Assembly (NCBI GenBank): GCA_014925825.1
Contig: JACGCK010000004.1
Location: 62,001 to 126,000, forward strand
Length of the DNA: 64,000 nt
Source: Pholiota molesta
Lineage: Eukaryota; Basidiomycota; Agaricomycetes; Agaricales; Strophariaceae
Direction of reading: 5' to 3'
Part shown: piece by piece, positions 31,174 through 42,700 of the stretch
Position numbering within the stretch: position 1 is the first letter of the stretch
Layout: every line of letters begins with the position of its first letter
Position numbers and translations under genes: made by a program
Notes under the pieces: model-generated
Database searches by the model: none
What the model was told of the DNA's origin: nothing
What the model saw: the letters and a program-made list of their open reading frames with translations, nothing else

Positions 31174-31944
31174 TCAGATATAATACTCGGGTTTGCGCGC
31201 ACTGATCCCATACTCCGCCAGCGCAGCGCTCAGGTCGTCCATCGTCAACGTCGTCCGTGTTTTGTCCTACCGTCAATGTCAGCGAAACCCCTACACACCA
31301 TCGCAGAATCGTACCCACCTTCGCTGACCCTGGACCGGTAAGCGGTTGGTTCACCCGTGCCCGCCCACCGGTCGCGCTGGTCCGGATGCGTGCATGCTGG
31401 TACGCATCCGCCGCGATATCCGACACGAACTTCTGTGCCGCGAGCGATAGCAGGCGCTTCCTACATCCATCCAGCCAGTCAGCTCCCGTAATCACGATAG
31501 CGAAAGGTTACGCACAGCCGCACATCCTCGCACTCAAACCCTACCCGCTGGAGATAATAATCTGTGACTTCATTCGGGATCTAGGAGGGAAAGGGGCACA
31601 CCAATCGGCGGACGTTCAGCCAGCGCCTATCACAACAAACACACGGCACGCACCAAAGGCTCGTACTCATCCAGCATGAGCATAAAATCCGCCAGCGTCC
31701 TGTCCTTCCGCGCCTCCTCCGCCGCATGGCGCGACTGTGCGGGGGCCGCCGCCGTCCCCGTGCTCGTGCTCGTACCCGCCGCGGGCTGCTGCGTCGAACT
31801 CGACGCCGCGCCCTGTGCTGCGCCTTGCTGCCCTGCCGCGCTCTGTGTTGATGTTAATCCTTCGGCTGCAGGTGCGGGCGTCGACGCCTGCGACGGCGTG
31901 TAGGCCGAGGAGACGGGGTAGGCGAACTGTTGCTGCTGGGACAT
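31174..31944 (-). CDS. TAF10: TFIID/SAGA histone-fold subunit TAF10
   Basis: Histone-fold protein shared by TFIID and SAGA in RNA polymerase II initiation. The N-terminal 80 residues are Ser/Thr/Ala/Gln-rich and disordered (MSQQQQFAYPVSSAYTPS). The conserved part begins RTLADFMLMLDEYEPL, continues across an intron with IPNEVTDYYLQRVGFECED, then LLSLAAQKFVSDIAADAYQ, and after another intron LTMDDLSAALAEYGISARK, ending KPEYYI. Three introns. The protein is about 200 residues. Its end lies 118 bases upstream of the Sgf73 start on the same strand. Confidence 0.95.
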
Positions 31945-33031
31945 GGCGGTCGACTGCAGTTAGTGTGACGGTGACGAATACATCATGCGAGTCACAGCCA
32001 TGATCAGCCGCGCGCATGCCGGGCGGAGTTCTTGCGCGTTGGCGGAGTCTTAACTTGAGCTATATAGCGACGTGTTTTTTTTCTCGAAGGGTGCATCGTC
32101 ACCTCGTCCTCGAGGTGGTCGACGTCCATTATGGTGAGCATCTCTTCCACCGCATTCACTTCCCATCGTCACTTCTTCCCCCTTGTATATGATGTTTGAG
32201 GCATTTGGCTTTATGCAGGAGCGCACCCTGCAGTGCAGAAAATTATCTCAGCTACCTTCGGAGTGGACTGCTTTGGCAGTTCATATCCGCTTTTCTGAAT
32301 CTTACCTATTCCTTTTGTAATGATTTCGCATTCGCAACATGTTTGCTAACATCGATTCTCTCTCCAGGACAAACGTGCACGTTTAACATTGGACATAGAA
32401 GGGGGTTATGCGTTGAGAAAGAGTCGCCTATATGTTTATCGAGAGAATGTCGACAGTTTTGTGCAATATACTATCCATTTTGTATCCTCTCGTCTCTGCG
32501 TGAACAATTTCTTGTCGAACACCGAATATTTCTCAGTGGAATTCCTCAGACATGGCACGATTTGGAATGTGCAAAATTTTGCCCTCCTCACTGGATTCTT
32601 TGGCAGTTGGTTGTATCGCATTGCCCGCTCGTTATTGCTGGTCTCATTTCATGGCGCGTCCTTGGAAGTTGGGAGACCTCCTGCAGTATATCTTTTTCTT
32701 TTGGTGTGCTTGGACTGATTGTTTTCATTTTATGGAAATTATTTCCCTATTCAGCATGAATATCTAATGACTGACATGCGGTTCATGTAGACCTATATGG
32801 TAGGCCGTCCATTTTTTTTCATATACATGTAGGCTCATTATACAATGCAGTTTTACATCTCTATTAGTCTAACTCAATTTTACTGTTACATTCAAAGCAG
32901 TGCTTGCCCAATATCATTACTTTTCCTCTTTCTCTATCATGCGCATTATATGTTAGCAAGTAATCGTACAAGTAGTAACCTGAAAAACCAACAGCCTCCC
33001 ATCATATATATAACCTCTACTTAACAGCCAT
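31945..33031. other. 1.1 kb without a supported gene
   Basis: This contains the TAF10 promoter side (left) and the RPC4 3' side (right). Two overlapping plus-strand frames of 187 and 109 codons occur at 32196-32759, but they lack codon bias, motifs and a plausible start. They end in T-rich sequence, so I treat the stretch as non-coding or decayed. Confidence 0.5.
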
Positions 33032-34597
33032 TCACTCCATTCTAATCAGCCCCTCCTCCAACTCCAAGTCAGCGGGGCTAGCCTCGTCTGCCTCGAGTGC
33101 GGACAACAGCGCGTCCACATTCGGCGAGACGACAAACTGCTTGTTGACTTCACCAAGCACACAGAGCTGTTTCGTCTGCGAGTCGAGCACGACGGCTTGT
33201 TGGAGGAAGGAGGGCTGTGTCGCAGCAGAGACCTAATAAGAAGCAAAGTTAGATTGGAATGCCATACCCACAGCATAAAATAAACAAAATAACGCACGTC
33301 AAGCAAAATACCATTCGCTAGCCGAATCTTGACCGCACCGCTCCTATACACCTCCAGCTGGCCGATGACACCATCCAGCGGCTGCGCTGGCTCTGGCTCT
33401 GAGGGCACAATCGATGGCGTCCGCGAGCCCGACGCGCCACTGCCCGAAGCCACACTGGCGATATCGGGCTTGACATCTGGCGCAAATGATACTTTTTTCG
33501 GGGGGCCCGCGGGCACAGAGTCGACGTCCATGGCGGTGGCGGTGATGGATGCGTCGTTTTTGTATCTGAATTTTGGGAAGGGGGCGGGGAATTGGAAGAA
33601 ATAGAGGCGATCTTCGTGTGTTGGCTCGCCGTCCTATTTTTTGGCGTTTCAGTAATGTCTACAGGATGAGTGGAAATGAGAGAAGCATACGGTGGCGATG
33701 GTGTTTTGTGTTGCAAAGTCCTCGATGATGTCTTCTAGTTCCTCTTCTTCCTCGCTTTCGCTGAGGTTGAGCGCATTTTTTTCGTCTACTGCATCGACGG
33801 CTGCAAAAAGCATGTTAATGGAATACATTTCAGTAAACGGGCAAGAAGAAAATTAGACGCACCAGCATAGCCTGCCTCGCCTTCTTCCTTCTTCACCTTG
33901 GGCTTGTGCGTTCGCGTCGGATGACGCTCCTTGCGCAGACTCTCGGGCGCCATCCAGTCCATCTGTCGCACATTCTCCATATCCACAATCTCCACACCCT
34001 CGTCCGCATCTGAGTACACTTCTTCTTCATCCTCTTCCGCCTTCACTGTCCGCGCAGCACCCACAGCGTCCTTGCGCAGCGCAGGCGGCGCGGACTGTGA
34101 CAAGGCGCCGGCCGCGCCTGCAGCCACGGCGGCAGCGTCGCTGGGGACGGGCACAAAGTTGGAACGCGGCGCTGCGCGACGTGCACCGCTGCTGCCAGCC
34201 ATGGCGGGGCCCATCGCAAAGGGCCCGCTTGCGGTCATCTGGACGGGCGGCGCGGCCCCGCGCCCCCTGCCTCTCCCGCGCGCATCGCCCCGGCCCCGAC
34301 CCCGACCGCGCCCACGCTCGGACGGCGGCGGTGCGGCGGCGGGTGCTGGTTCCTAAACAGAGGTGAGTGGTAGACGGCGTGGACGGGCGCGTGCAGTGCG
34401 TACCGGCTTGACATCTCTGTGGGGTGGGTGAGGACGGTGGTGGGCGATGGAGAGATAGCGACTCACTCCTTCTTGCGGCGCTGGGGGAGGGTGGGGACGA
34501 ACTTGAGCTTGGAGGGGCCCTGGCGGGAGACGTCGCTCTGCTTCTTCGCGAGGCTGCCGATGGCCTTTGCGGTGGGCGTGGTCGCGGGCGGGTCCAT
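33032..34597 (-). CDS. RPC53: RNA polymerase III subunit RPC4 (Rpc53)
   Basis: Polymerase III subunit that works with Rpc37 in initiation and termination. The N-terminus (KKQSDVSRQGPSKLKFVP) is followed by an Arg/Gly-rich stretch (RGRGRGRGDARGRGRGRG), DADEGVEIVDMENVRQMDWM, MAPESLRKERHP, an acidic segment, and then the conserved C-terminal domain: EDRLYFFQFPAPFPKF, DGVIGQLEVYRSGAVKIRLA, SFLQQAVVLDS, KQLCVLGEVNKQFVVSPNVD. Ends EEGLIRME. Five or so introns. The start at 34597 lies 66 bases from the divergent XPT1-like gene. Confidence 0.93.
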
Positions 34598-34663
34598 GGT
34601 GGCGGGAGACAGGTGCGGTCACATGCCATTGTCACTTTTCTCTTTTCTCTTCTCCCCGCCACC
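34598..34663. promoter_or_regulatory. 66-bp divergent promoter, RPC53 / XPT1-like
   Basis: Only 66 bases separate the two start codons. The plus strand ends in a CT-rich tract (about 34636-34660) leading into 'accATGG', a good start context. No room exists for separate classical promoters, so the genes probably share one nucleosome-free region. Confidence 0.6.
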
Positions 34664-35796
34664 ATGGCCGACCAAGTCCAGCACTGGCATGTCACCTACA
34701 ACGACATCCACAACCTCATCCGCAAAACGACCCCCAGGATCGCACAGGAGTTCAACCCAGATCTCCTCATCGCCATCGGTCAGTCCGCCTTTTTTTCGTC
34801 GTCGCCCGTCTATTAATACGCTCTCCAGGCGGCGGGTCAGTCCTCCCTCTCCCTTGCCTTCAGTTGCACTCATTCTCCGTCCTAACATCAGAGGATTCTT
34901 CCCTGCGCGTGTCATGGTCTGTCTTATCTATACCGCCCACACTACATCCGCTCAAAAATTTTCTCGCAGCGCACCTTCCTCCGCGAGCAGACCGCCCACA
35001 AGGCGCTGCAGATCCAGGCCATCGGGCTCTCGCTCTACGAACCCGTCGAGGGCGCAACCGTAGAGCAGATCGGAAACGAGGTCATCCGCACGCAGTGGTT
35101 GTACGTGAAACGATCGCACCATCCAAACGATAACTAGCCATTATACTCAACATCTTCCTTAAAGATCCAACCCCGGAAAGCAGATCCTGGGCAAGCGCAA
35201 CCTCATCGTCGTATGTCGCCTCATCCGCATCTATACAACCATCTTCTCACCAATTTTTTCTAGGATGAGGTCGACGACACACGCAAAACCCTACAGTGCG
35301 TTCTATTCTCAATCTATTCCCCTTCCATACCGACCTCGATCTCGTTCCTAATCGCGTTCTCTTCCAGCTATGCTCTGTCGGAACTAAAGAAGGACGTAGA
35401 AGAGGAACTCTTATCGTACCCCGAGTCAGAGCGCGCCGCCCTCCGCGCTGCTACCTCCTTCGGCATATTTGTCGTGCACAACAAGTTGAAAGATAAGCTT
35501 GCCGAGCTGCCTGCCGGAACTCCGTAAGCCTTACTCTCTACCTGCATATGGTTGATTGTCAACATTGTGTTTTTGCAGTTACTTTGCAGGCGAAGAAGTC
35601 GGTGATGTCTGGTAAGTCCTCTACACATTCAGGATCGATCCATCCTTTAATCTGTGGCAAGGCTGGATTATCCCTGGGAAGCAACGTGAGCATTCTCTCC
35701 TTCTCCAATCCTCTCTATTTCTTACGGCGCTGCAGAAATATCGAAGAGCACGATCGCGAAGCTGCCGCCGATAGGGCTCGGGCCGCTCATCCATGA
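34664..35796 (+). CDS. Xanthine/hypoxanthine-guanine phosphoribosyltransferase, Xpt1-like
   Basis: Salvages purine bases with PRPP. The spliced protein reads MADQVQHWHVTYNDIHNLIR, PDLLIAIGGGGFFPARVM, QIQAIGLSLYEPVEGATVEQ, IGNEVIRTQWL, VDEVDDTRKTLHYALSELK and WLDYPWEATNIEEHDRE. The DEVDDTRKTL motif binds PRPP. These blocks match yeast Xpt1 over the whole length (about 215 residues). The gene has about ten exons in 1.1 kb, one of only 7 bases (34829-34835) that supplies the conserved glycine run. The last exon begins after the AG at about 35737-35738. Confidence 0.92.
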
Positions 35797-36788
35797 AGAA
35801 AATAAAGCAGAAGAGGAATATGTGTCTCTTACGTCTCGCACCCTTGCTATTCACGCGTGTATGGTGGGCGCTCTCTCTTTCCTGAGTCTGGCTGTTGCTG
35901 GTTTTGACGACTTTTTATTGGTGGTACAAGATTGTTGTACTAAGGGTATCTATAGATCACATTTGGAACATCACGTCAAGGCTATTTCGCGTCCATCTAT
36001 AGACACATCTGTAAATGTCTTTATTTATATAAAATCTTCACCGCCGTATAACGGCCGCGGCCACGTCACGATTCGCCTGCATTTACATTGAACCACAACA
36101 CTAGAACAAGAATAAGCTGAAAGGCAACCAGCTGCCTATAACGTATTGGAGTCACTTATGCTGCGTTTTGCCCTTTTGTACGTCTCCTTTTCATTTTCAT
36201 TCGTTGATTTTATCATCCGTTATCGAGGCTATGACTATCCCTAGGAACCAATCTAAGACTCCTTCCCCTCTACATGTAAAGTTTCCTTCATCGATTCTCT
36301 ACAGAAACGTCGAGATGGAGGTCATTACCGATAAGAAAGGCTCATACGGTGCGCTTCGTGCCATTTATGCTTTCGTGGTGTGCTATTTGTGCTATTTCCG
36401 GCCTTGTACTGGTGGTTCTTATGGCCATCTACAGTACCAAAGAAACTATGGCCATCTACAGTACCAAGGAAACCTTCGCATCGCTACAGAGCTGCTTCAA
36501 GACAACATTGTAAATGTCTGTATTCTTCAGTATGGAGTGATCACCCTCCATCGCCCGTGGCGCGCACACAGCTGCAATCTTGGAGAGGACGTATGTGCTC
36601 ACATGAATGTCTAATCACAATCAAGGTTTGCCCATCTCCGCTGTTTGCTTCTATATTGACTGATTCTTGATACGCAATGATCTCGTGCATGGGCGCCTAT
36701 TTCTTCCTTCTTTGGCCGTGGGTAATCGCACACCAGTCTACCACCCAGAATCCATCGTTCCCACAAATCTTACCTGGCTCATACCACC
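35797..36788. other. About 1 kb without a supported gene
   Basis: This holds the 3' end of the XPT1-like gene and the promoter of the large helicase-AAA gene. A frame of 148 codons at 36168-36614 has no recognisable motif and contains a 27-base tandem duplication. I do not support it as a gene. Confidence 0.5.
36421..36474. repeat. Two-copy 27-bp tandem repeat
   Basis: The unit 'atggccatctacagtaccaa' plus seven bases occurs twice in succession (36421-36447 and 36448-36474) with two differences. It is a simple local duplication upstream of the large helicase-AAA gene. Confidence 0.85.
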
Positions 36789-39700
36789 ATGGACGTTGAC
36801 AATCCTCGAATAAAGAGACTCCACAGACTGTTCTCCGATGTCATCGATGGGAAAGAAGAACTAAACTCTCGCAATGTGGCCCTCTTTTTCCAGGCCATCT
36901 GCATCCAACCCGAGCCGGTCGCTTGCGTCAACAAAATCTTGGGCAGTAAGGCCGGGCTCAAAGCTATCCAACAGGCCGTGTTCATGAACCTCACAGCCGA
37001 GTTTATGAACAAAGAAGTCACCCCTGTGCTCATGTTTCTTCAAACACCCGAGCTGAAGACCGTCAACAGCGGGGCATACCTCGACGAGATCGTTCTCAAA
37101 CTTGTCGAACCCGACATTTTCTGGAATGCATTCCGCACCGCATTCCTCAAACAACAGCTAAACGATAAGGCTCAATTATCCCTCGGCTGGCTCCTCTATC
37201 AGCTATGCTCCCTCTCCAACGACATCGCAGAGCCATACCGCAACCACCAAGACACGAGCACCATTCTTGGCCTTCTCCTCGATTCCACGATCCTAGAGAC
37301 CCGCACCATCGGCCAGAAGCTCAAACAGGTGCTCGACACCTTCCAGGCCGTGTCTGCAAACGACATAAGGAGTGGCGCGGGGCCCGGTGGGCGTCATGAT
37401 AACGACCACGAGGACTTCCGTAAGATCGCGATCCTGCCCACAGCCGACGAGCTCCTGTCCAAAGAGCGCCCCTTCCTGCGTCCAGCAGATGTGCTCGAGG
37501 ATCCGGAAACGGCGCCCACGCGCGTCGCGATGCACTTGGATAACCAGTTCCGCCTCCTACGCGAGGATATGGTCTACGAGATGCGCGAGGAGCTGCAGGG
37601 TGTGCTCGACAAAAAGAAGGGTGGCTCCCGCCGCGCCATGAAAATCACAGGGCTCGACATAGCGGACATTGAGTGCGGCAAAATGGACAAACGCATAAAA
37701 TGGGGGCTGGTGTTCAAGTGCTGGGATGACATCCCGCAGCTGAAGAAATTCGATGAGAAAGACAAAAAGGGGCGCGCAGCATACATCGACAAGACGCGCG
37801 GCTTCCTCAAGCCTCAGTCACTTGCCTGTATCATGTCTGGTGACGAAATTATTGCATTTCCAACTATCTACCGCGACCGCGACGACAATCGCCTCGCCAA
37901 ATTCCCGCCAGAGATTGTCCTCCAATTCGATGGGACGGCAGAAAAGGCCCTGCAGCGGCTCAAGATGAGTAAAGAAAGCATCACGCTGATCCAGATTAAC
38001 ACCGCGCTCTTCGCCTACGAGCCTATCCTGAAGCAGCTGCAGGAGACCACGAGACTCCCGCTGTCGTCAGAACTTCTGTTGTGGACTGAGAGCAGCACAA
38101 TGTCGCTTGTATCTGAGCGTGCAATCCCTGTCATCCAAGCACTTGAGCGTGACCCGAATGCGAATCTCCAGGAGTTGCTCCAAACGAAGGACACTATCAG
38201 GCTGGATAAATCACAATGCAGCTCTCTCCTTTCCGGATTGAACCAGCCACTCTCCCTTCTCCAAGGCCCTCCAGGTATGTGTATTTCTCTCTCGATAATT
38301 CTATGTTTAACATTGCTTTGTCGTCTCTAGGCACAGGAAAGTCATTCATTGGGGCGCTTCTGGCAAAATCCATATATCTATACACCGAGCAAACTATACT
38401 CGTTGTCTGCTACACGAATCATGCGTTGGACGACATCCTGGAAAGTCTTTTGAAAATTGGCATTCCGGCGCACGACATGGTCAGACTAGGCGGCAAATCG
38501 ACAACAGCAACGGAACCGCTCAAAATTCAACATCAAGCCCGTGGAAAAAGGACCGGCGATCAGTGGACGATCATCAATGAATTGAAGAACAAAGCAGAGA
38601 TGCTCTCTGCACCAATGCTGAGGTCATTCGACAAGTACAGCTCCGACTCTGTCCGTTACGACGACATAATGTTACTTCTAGAGTTCGATTTTCCCATATA
38701 TTTCGAAGCCTTTACGGTGCCAGAATCTGAAGACGGGATGATCATAGTTGGTGGTGACGGGAAGGCAATTAAACCCACATACTTAATCGAACGCTGGTGC
38801 AACAACCATGATGCTGGCGTCTTGAAGCTATGGTCAATGCAGGACCCTACTATTGCTTTCATCTGGAATCTACTGAGCGACGAGCGACAGGAGATGTGTC
38901 GCAACTGGGAGCACTCAATCACCAAGCAGAATATTCAGGAGTTCTGCGAGGACGCAGAAAAGTACACCTCTGTGCTTGACAAATTATCACAAGCACAAAA
39001 CGCAGGCAATTCTGATATCTTCCAAACGAAACGAATTGTTGGCTGCACGACGACAGCAGCCGCGAAATACTCCGAGGACATGAAGACTTTCAATGCCGAT
39101 GTTCTTCTTGTCGAGGAAGCGGGAGAAATTCTTGAAAGCCACATCCTAACCGCCTTGGGGCTGCAGACCTCGCAAGTCATTCTAATAGGAGATCACAAGT
39201 ACGCCCTGACACAGCTATGGCCACGTCTTGGACTGACCCTGTTCTTTCTGCAGGCAATTGCGACCCAAAGTGAACAATTATGCATTGACAATCGAAAAAG
39301 GAGAAGGCTACGACTTGAATCGATCTCTTTTTGAACGTCTAATTCTCAAGAAATACCCCCACGAAACCCTTACACAACAGCATCGCATGCGTCCGGAGAT
39401 CTCTGCCCTCATTCGCAACCTCACCTACCCCGAACTCGTTGACGCACCTTCTACATTCAATAGGCCGAATATCTTGGGTCTTCAGGACAACATCGTATTC
39501 ATCGACCACAATCATCAAGAAGACGAATTTAAAGAACTCAAGGAAAGGCGCGAGTCGGATACATCGTCGTCGAAGCAAAATTCCTTCGAGACTGAGATTG
39601 TTCTGAAAATTGTCAAGTACCTCGGTCAACAAGGTTATAAAACTGACGACCTCGTCATCCTGACTCCTTATCTCGGCCAGCTTCAAAACCTTCGAAATTC

Positions 39701-42700
39701 CCTGGCAGAAGATAACGATATAATCCTGAATGATTTAGATTCATACGAACTTGTGCGAGCCGGTTTAATCAATTCCGCTGAGGCGAAATTGACGAAAAAG
39801 GCTATTCGTTTGGCTACGATCGGTAAGTATTCTGATAACCTATTTGCATTTCTTTGCTGTCTAATTATCTCGACATCTAGATAATTACCAAGGAGAAGAG
39901 TCCAAAATTGTTATTATCTCACTAACGAGGAGCAACCCCCGGGGCGACATTGGGTTTATGTTCTCTCCAGAACGCTTGAACGTGCTCCTCTCACGGAGCA
40001 GAGATGGATTGATCATGGTTGGAAATATGGACACTTTCATGAACGCACGCAATCCCAAGGGGAAAGATCTATGGACCCGTCTCTTCAACGATCTCCGGCA
40101 CAAGAAGCACTTGTACGAGGGGCTCCCAGTTAAATGCGAACGACACCCAGACAGGACTCTCATTTTATCCCAACCAGAGCAGTTTGAGGATGCTTGTCCG
40201 GATGGCGGATGCAATGAGCCTTGGTAAGATATAATTCAACTAGACCGAGTGAACCAACTAAATCGTGATCTATGTTAACAGTGGTGTGATATTGGCCTGC
40301 GGAGTTCATGCATGCCCATCTAAATGTCATTTGTTATCCGACCACTCGAAAGCGCACTGCCAAGAGAAAATCTCATCGCTTTGTCAAAACGGCCATACCA
40401 TGACCTCTGCTTGTAGCGACGGCCCGCCGAAGAATTGTAGTAGATGTGACCGAGAAATTAGACTCGCAAAAGAGAAGCAGAAACGGGATGAAGAGGCAAA
40501 ACAAAAACGGGACGAAGAGCAACAAGCCCATCTGAAACACATGGACGCTTTGAATGCTGAGATAGCGGAAAAACAACGTACGCGTGAGGACCAGCGGCTG
40601 GCACAAGAAAGAGCTATAGCCATCAGACAAAAGGAAGACGATTTGGCTGCATATACAGCCGCTCAAACTCCTGTCCAGTCCGCCCCGACTGGCACCTTTG
40701 GATCTCATCCCCCCACTTCCCAGCATCCAGATCCAGTTTATCTTCCACCAGATGTAGAGAATATTAGCCCTCCGATGGACCTCGACGGTCGAGACTCTCC
40801 AGAGATTTCCGGCCCTATCAGCAATTCTTCTACCCTTCCGCATTCTGATGGCGCGTCAGGTCCTTCTTCGAGTGGCGCAGCCTTTGCGACGCCCAAACCT
40901 ATTGTGCCCAAGCCATTTCCTCAAATCCAAGTTTCTCAATCATATCTAGAGTGGACGCGCCAAAAAAATGTAAACGGCACCACCAATCCCCATGTAGATG
41001 CTATTATGGACATGACCGGCCTCGAAAAGGTCAAGGAGCAGCTTTTGGAGACAATCGCAAAGATCGAGGCGAGCAAAAGACAAAACGCACCGTTGATGAA
41101 GGAACGCTTCAACATTGTATTCCTTGGGAACCCAGGGACAGGTATGTTGATACTTCCAACTATTCTATCTTTATTAACACTTACCGATCGTTGATATCCA
41201 GGCAAGACAACTGTGGCCAGGCATTACGCAAAATTTTTAGCGTCCATGGGTGTCACTCCCGGGTCCCACTACGTTGAGACTACAGGATCTAGCCTTGCGA
41301 ACGAAGGCGTCTCTGGCGCCAAGAAAATCGTTGACGACGCTATCAAAGAAGGCGGTGGAACGATCTTCATTGATGAAGCATATCAGCTCACAAGTGGCCA
41401 CAGTCACGGAGGCGCCGCTGTTCTCGATTTTCTCTTGGCAGAAATGGAGAACCGTGTTGGAACGATCGTCTTCATTTTGGCGGGGTACAACAAGGAGATG
41501 GAAAAGTTTTTTGAACACAATCCAGGCTTGATGAGTCGAGTCCCGCATCAGCTCAAGTTCGAGGATTACAAGGACGAAGAGTTGATGGCGATCTTCGAGG
41601 ACCTTATTAAGAAGACATTCCATGCGAAGATGAGGGTCGAGGGCGGAGTCCAGGGCTTGTATGGACGCATTGTCATTCGACGCCTGGCACGACGACGAGG
41701 CCATCCTGGCTTTGGAAATGCACGGGATGTCCAAACCACCTTCGCTCGAATTCGAGGACGACAAGCAGAGCGCTTGAGCAAGCTGCGTAAGGCAGGAGGA
41801 AGACCAGACGATTTTACATTCAGTGCAGAGGATCTCATAGGCCCAGACCCGTCTAAAGTCGTCAGAGAGAGTAAGGCCTGGAACCGACTCCAAAGTCTCA
41901 TTGGGCTCGGTGCCGTCAAAAAATCCGTCACTTCATTGTTAGCTCTAATACAGGAGAACTACCAGCGAGAATTGCTGGAACTGGAACCGATTGGACTAAC
42001 TCTCAATCGCATATTCCTCTGCTCGCCTGGAACTGGTAAAACGACGGTAGCAAAGTTATATGGCCAAATTTTAGTGGATCTCGGAATGCTGAGCAATGGA
42101 GAGGGTGAGTCTGCGTTCTGTATTATTCGTTATACATTCTTGATTTTGATGCGTGAACTAGTCATCATCAAAAATCCTTCGGATTTCATTGGAGCTGTCC
42201 TTGGTGCTTCCGAAGCAAATACGAAAGCCATCTTAGCCAATACCATTGGGAAAGTTTTGGTCATTGATGAGGTATAGTTATTCCTTCCTTAATCAAGATT
42301 TGTATTAGTTCGCTCAACTATCAATAGGCCTACATGCTCTATGATGGGGGTGGTGAGTCTGGAGGGCAGTCAAATCAATTCAAGACAACGGTCATCGACA
42401 CCATGGTGGCTGAAATTCAAAGTGTTCCTGGAGAAGATCGATGCGTTCTCCTCCTCGGTTATACGGACCAAATGCTCAATATGTTTCAAGTAGGCTTTTT
42501 ATGTATAGTAATGATGAGCCCTAACTGATGGATCTAATTTTGACAGCATGTTAATCCAGGACTGACCAGGCGGTTCAGGATTGAAGATGCATTCAAGTTT
42601 GAAGATTTCGATGAAGCCGAACTGCGCGCCATTCTTGATTTGAAACTCAAAGAGCAAGATCTCGACGCTACAGAGCAGGCAAAAAAAGTTGCGATCGGGC

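Noticed and set aside
32196..32759. 187-codon plus-strand ORF, with an overlapping 109-codon ORF
   Set aside because: No motif, no sensible start context, mixed composition, and another frame of similar length overlaps it. Chance frames of this size occur in T-rich spacer DNA.
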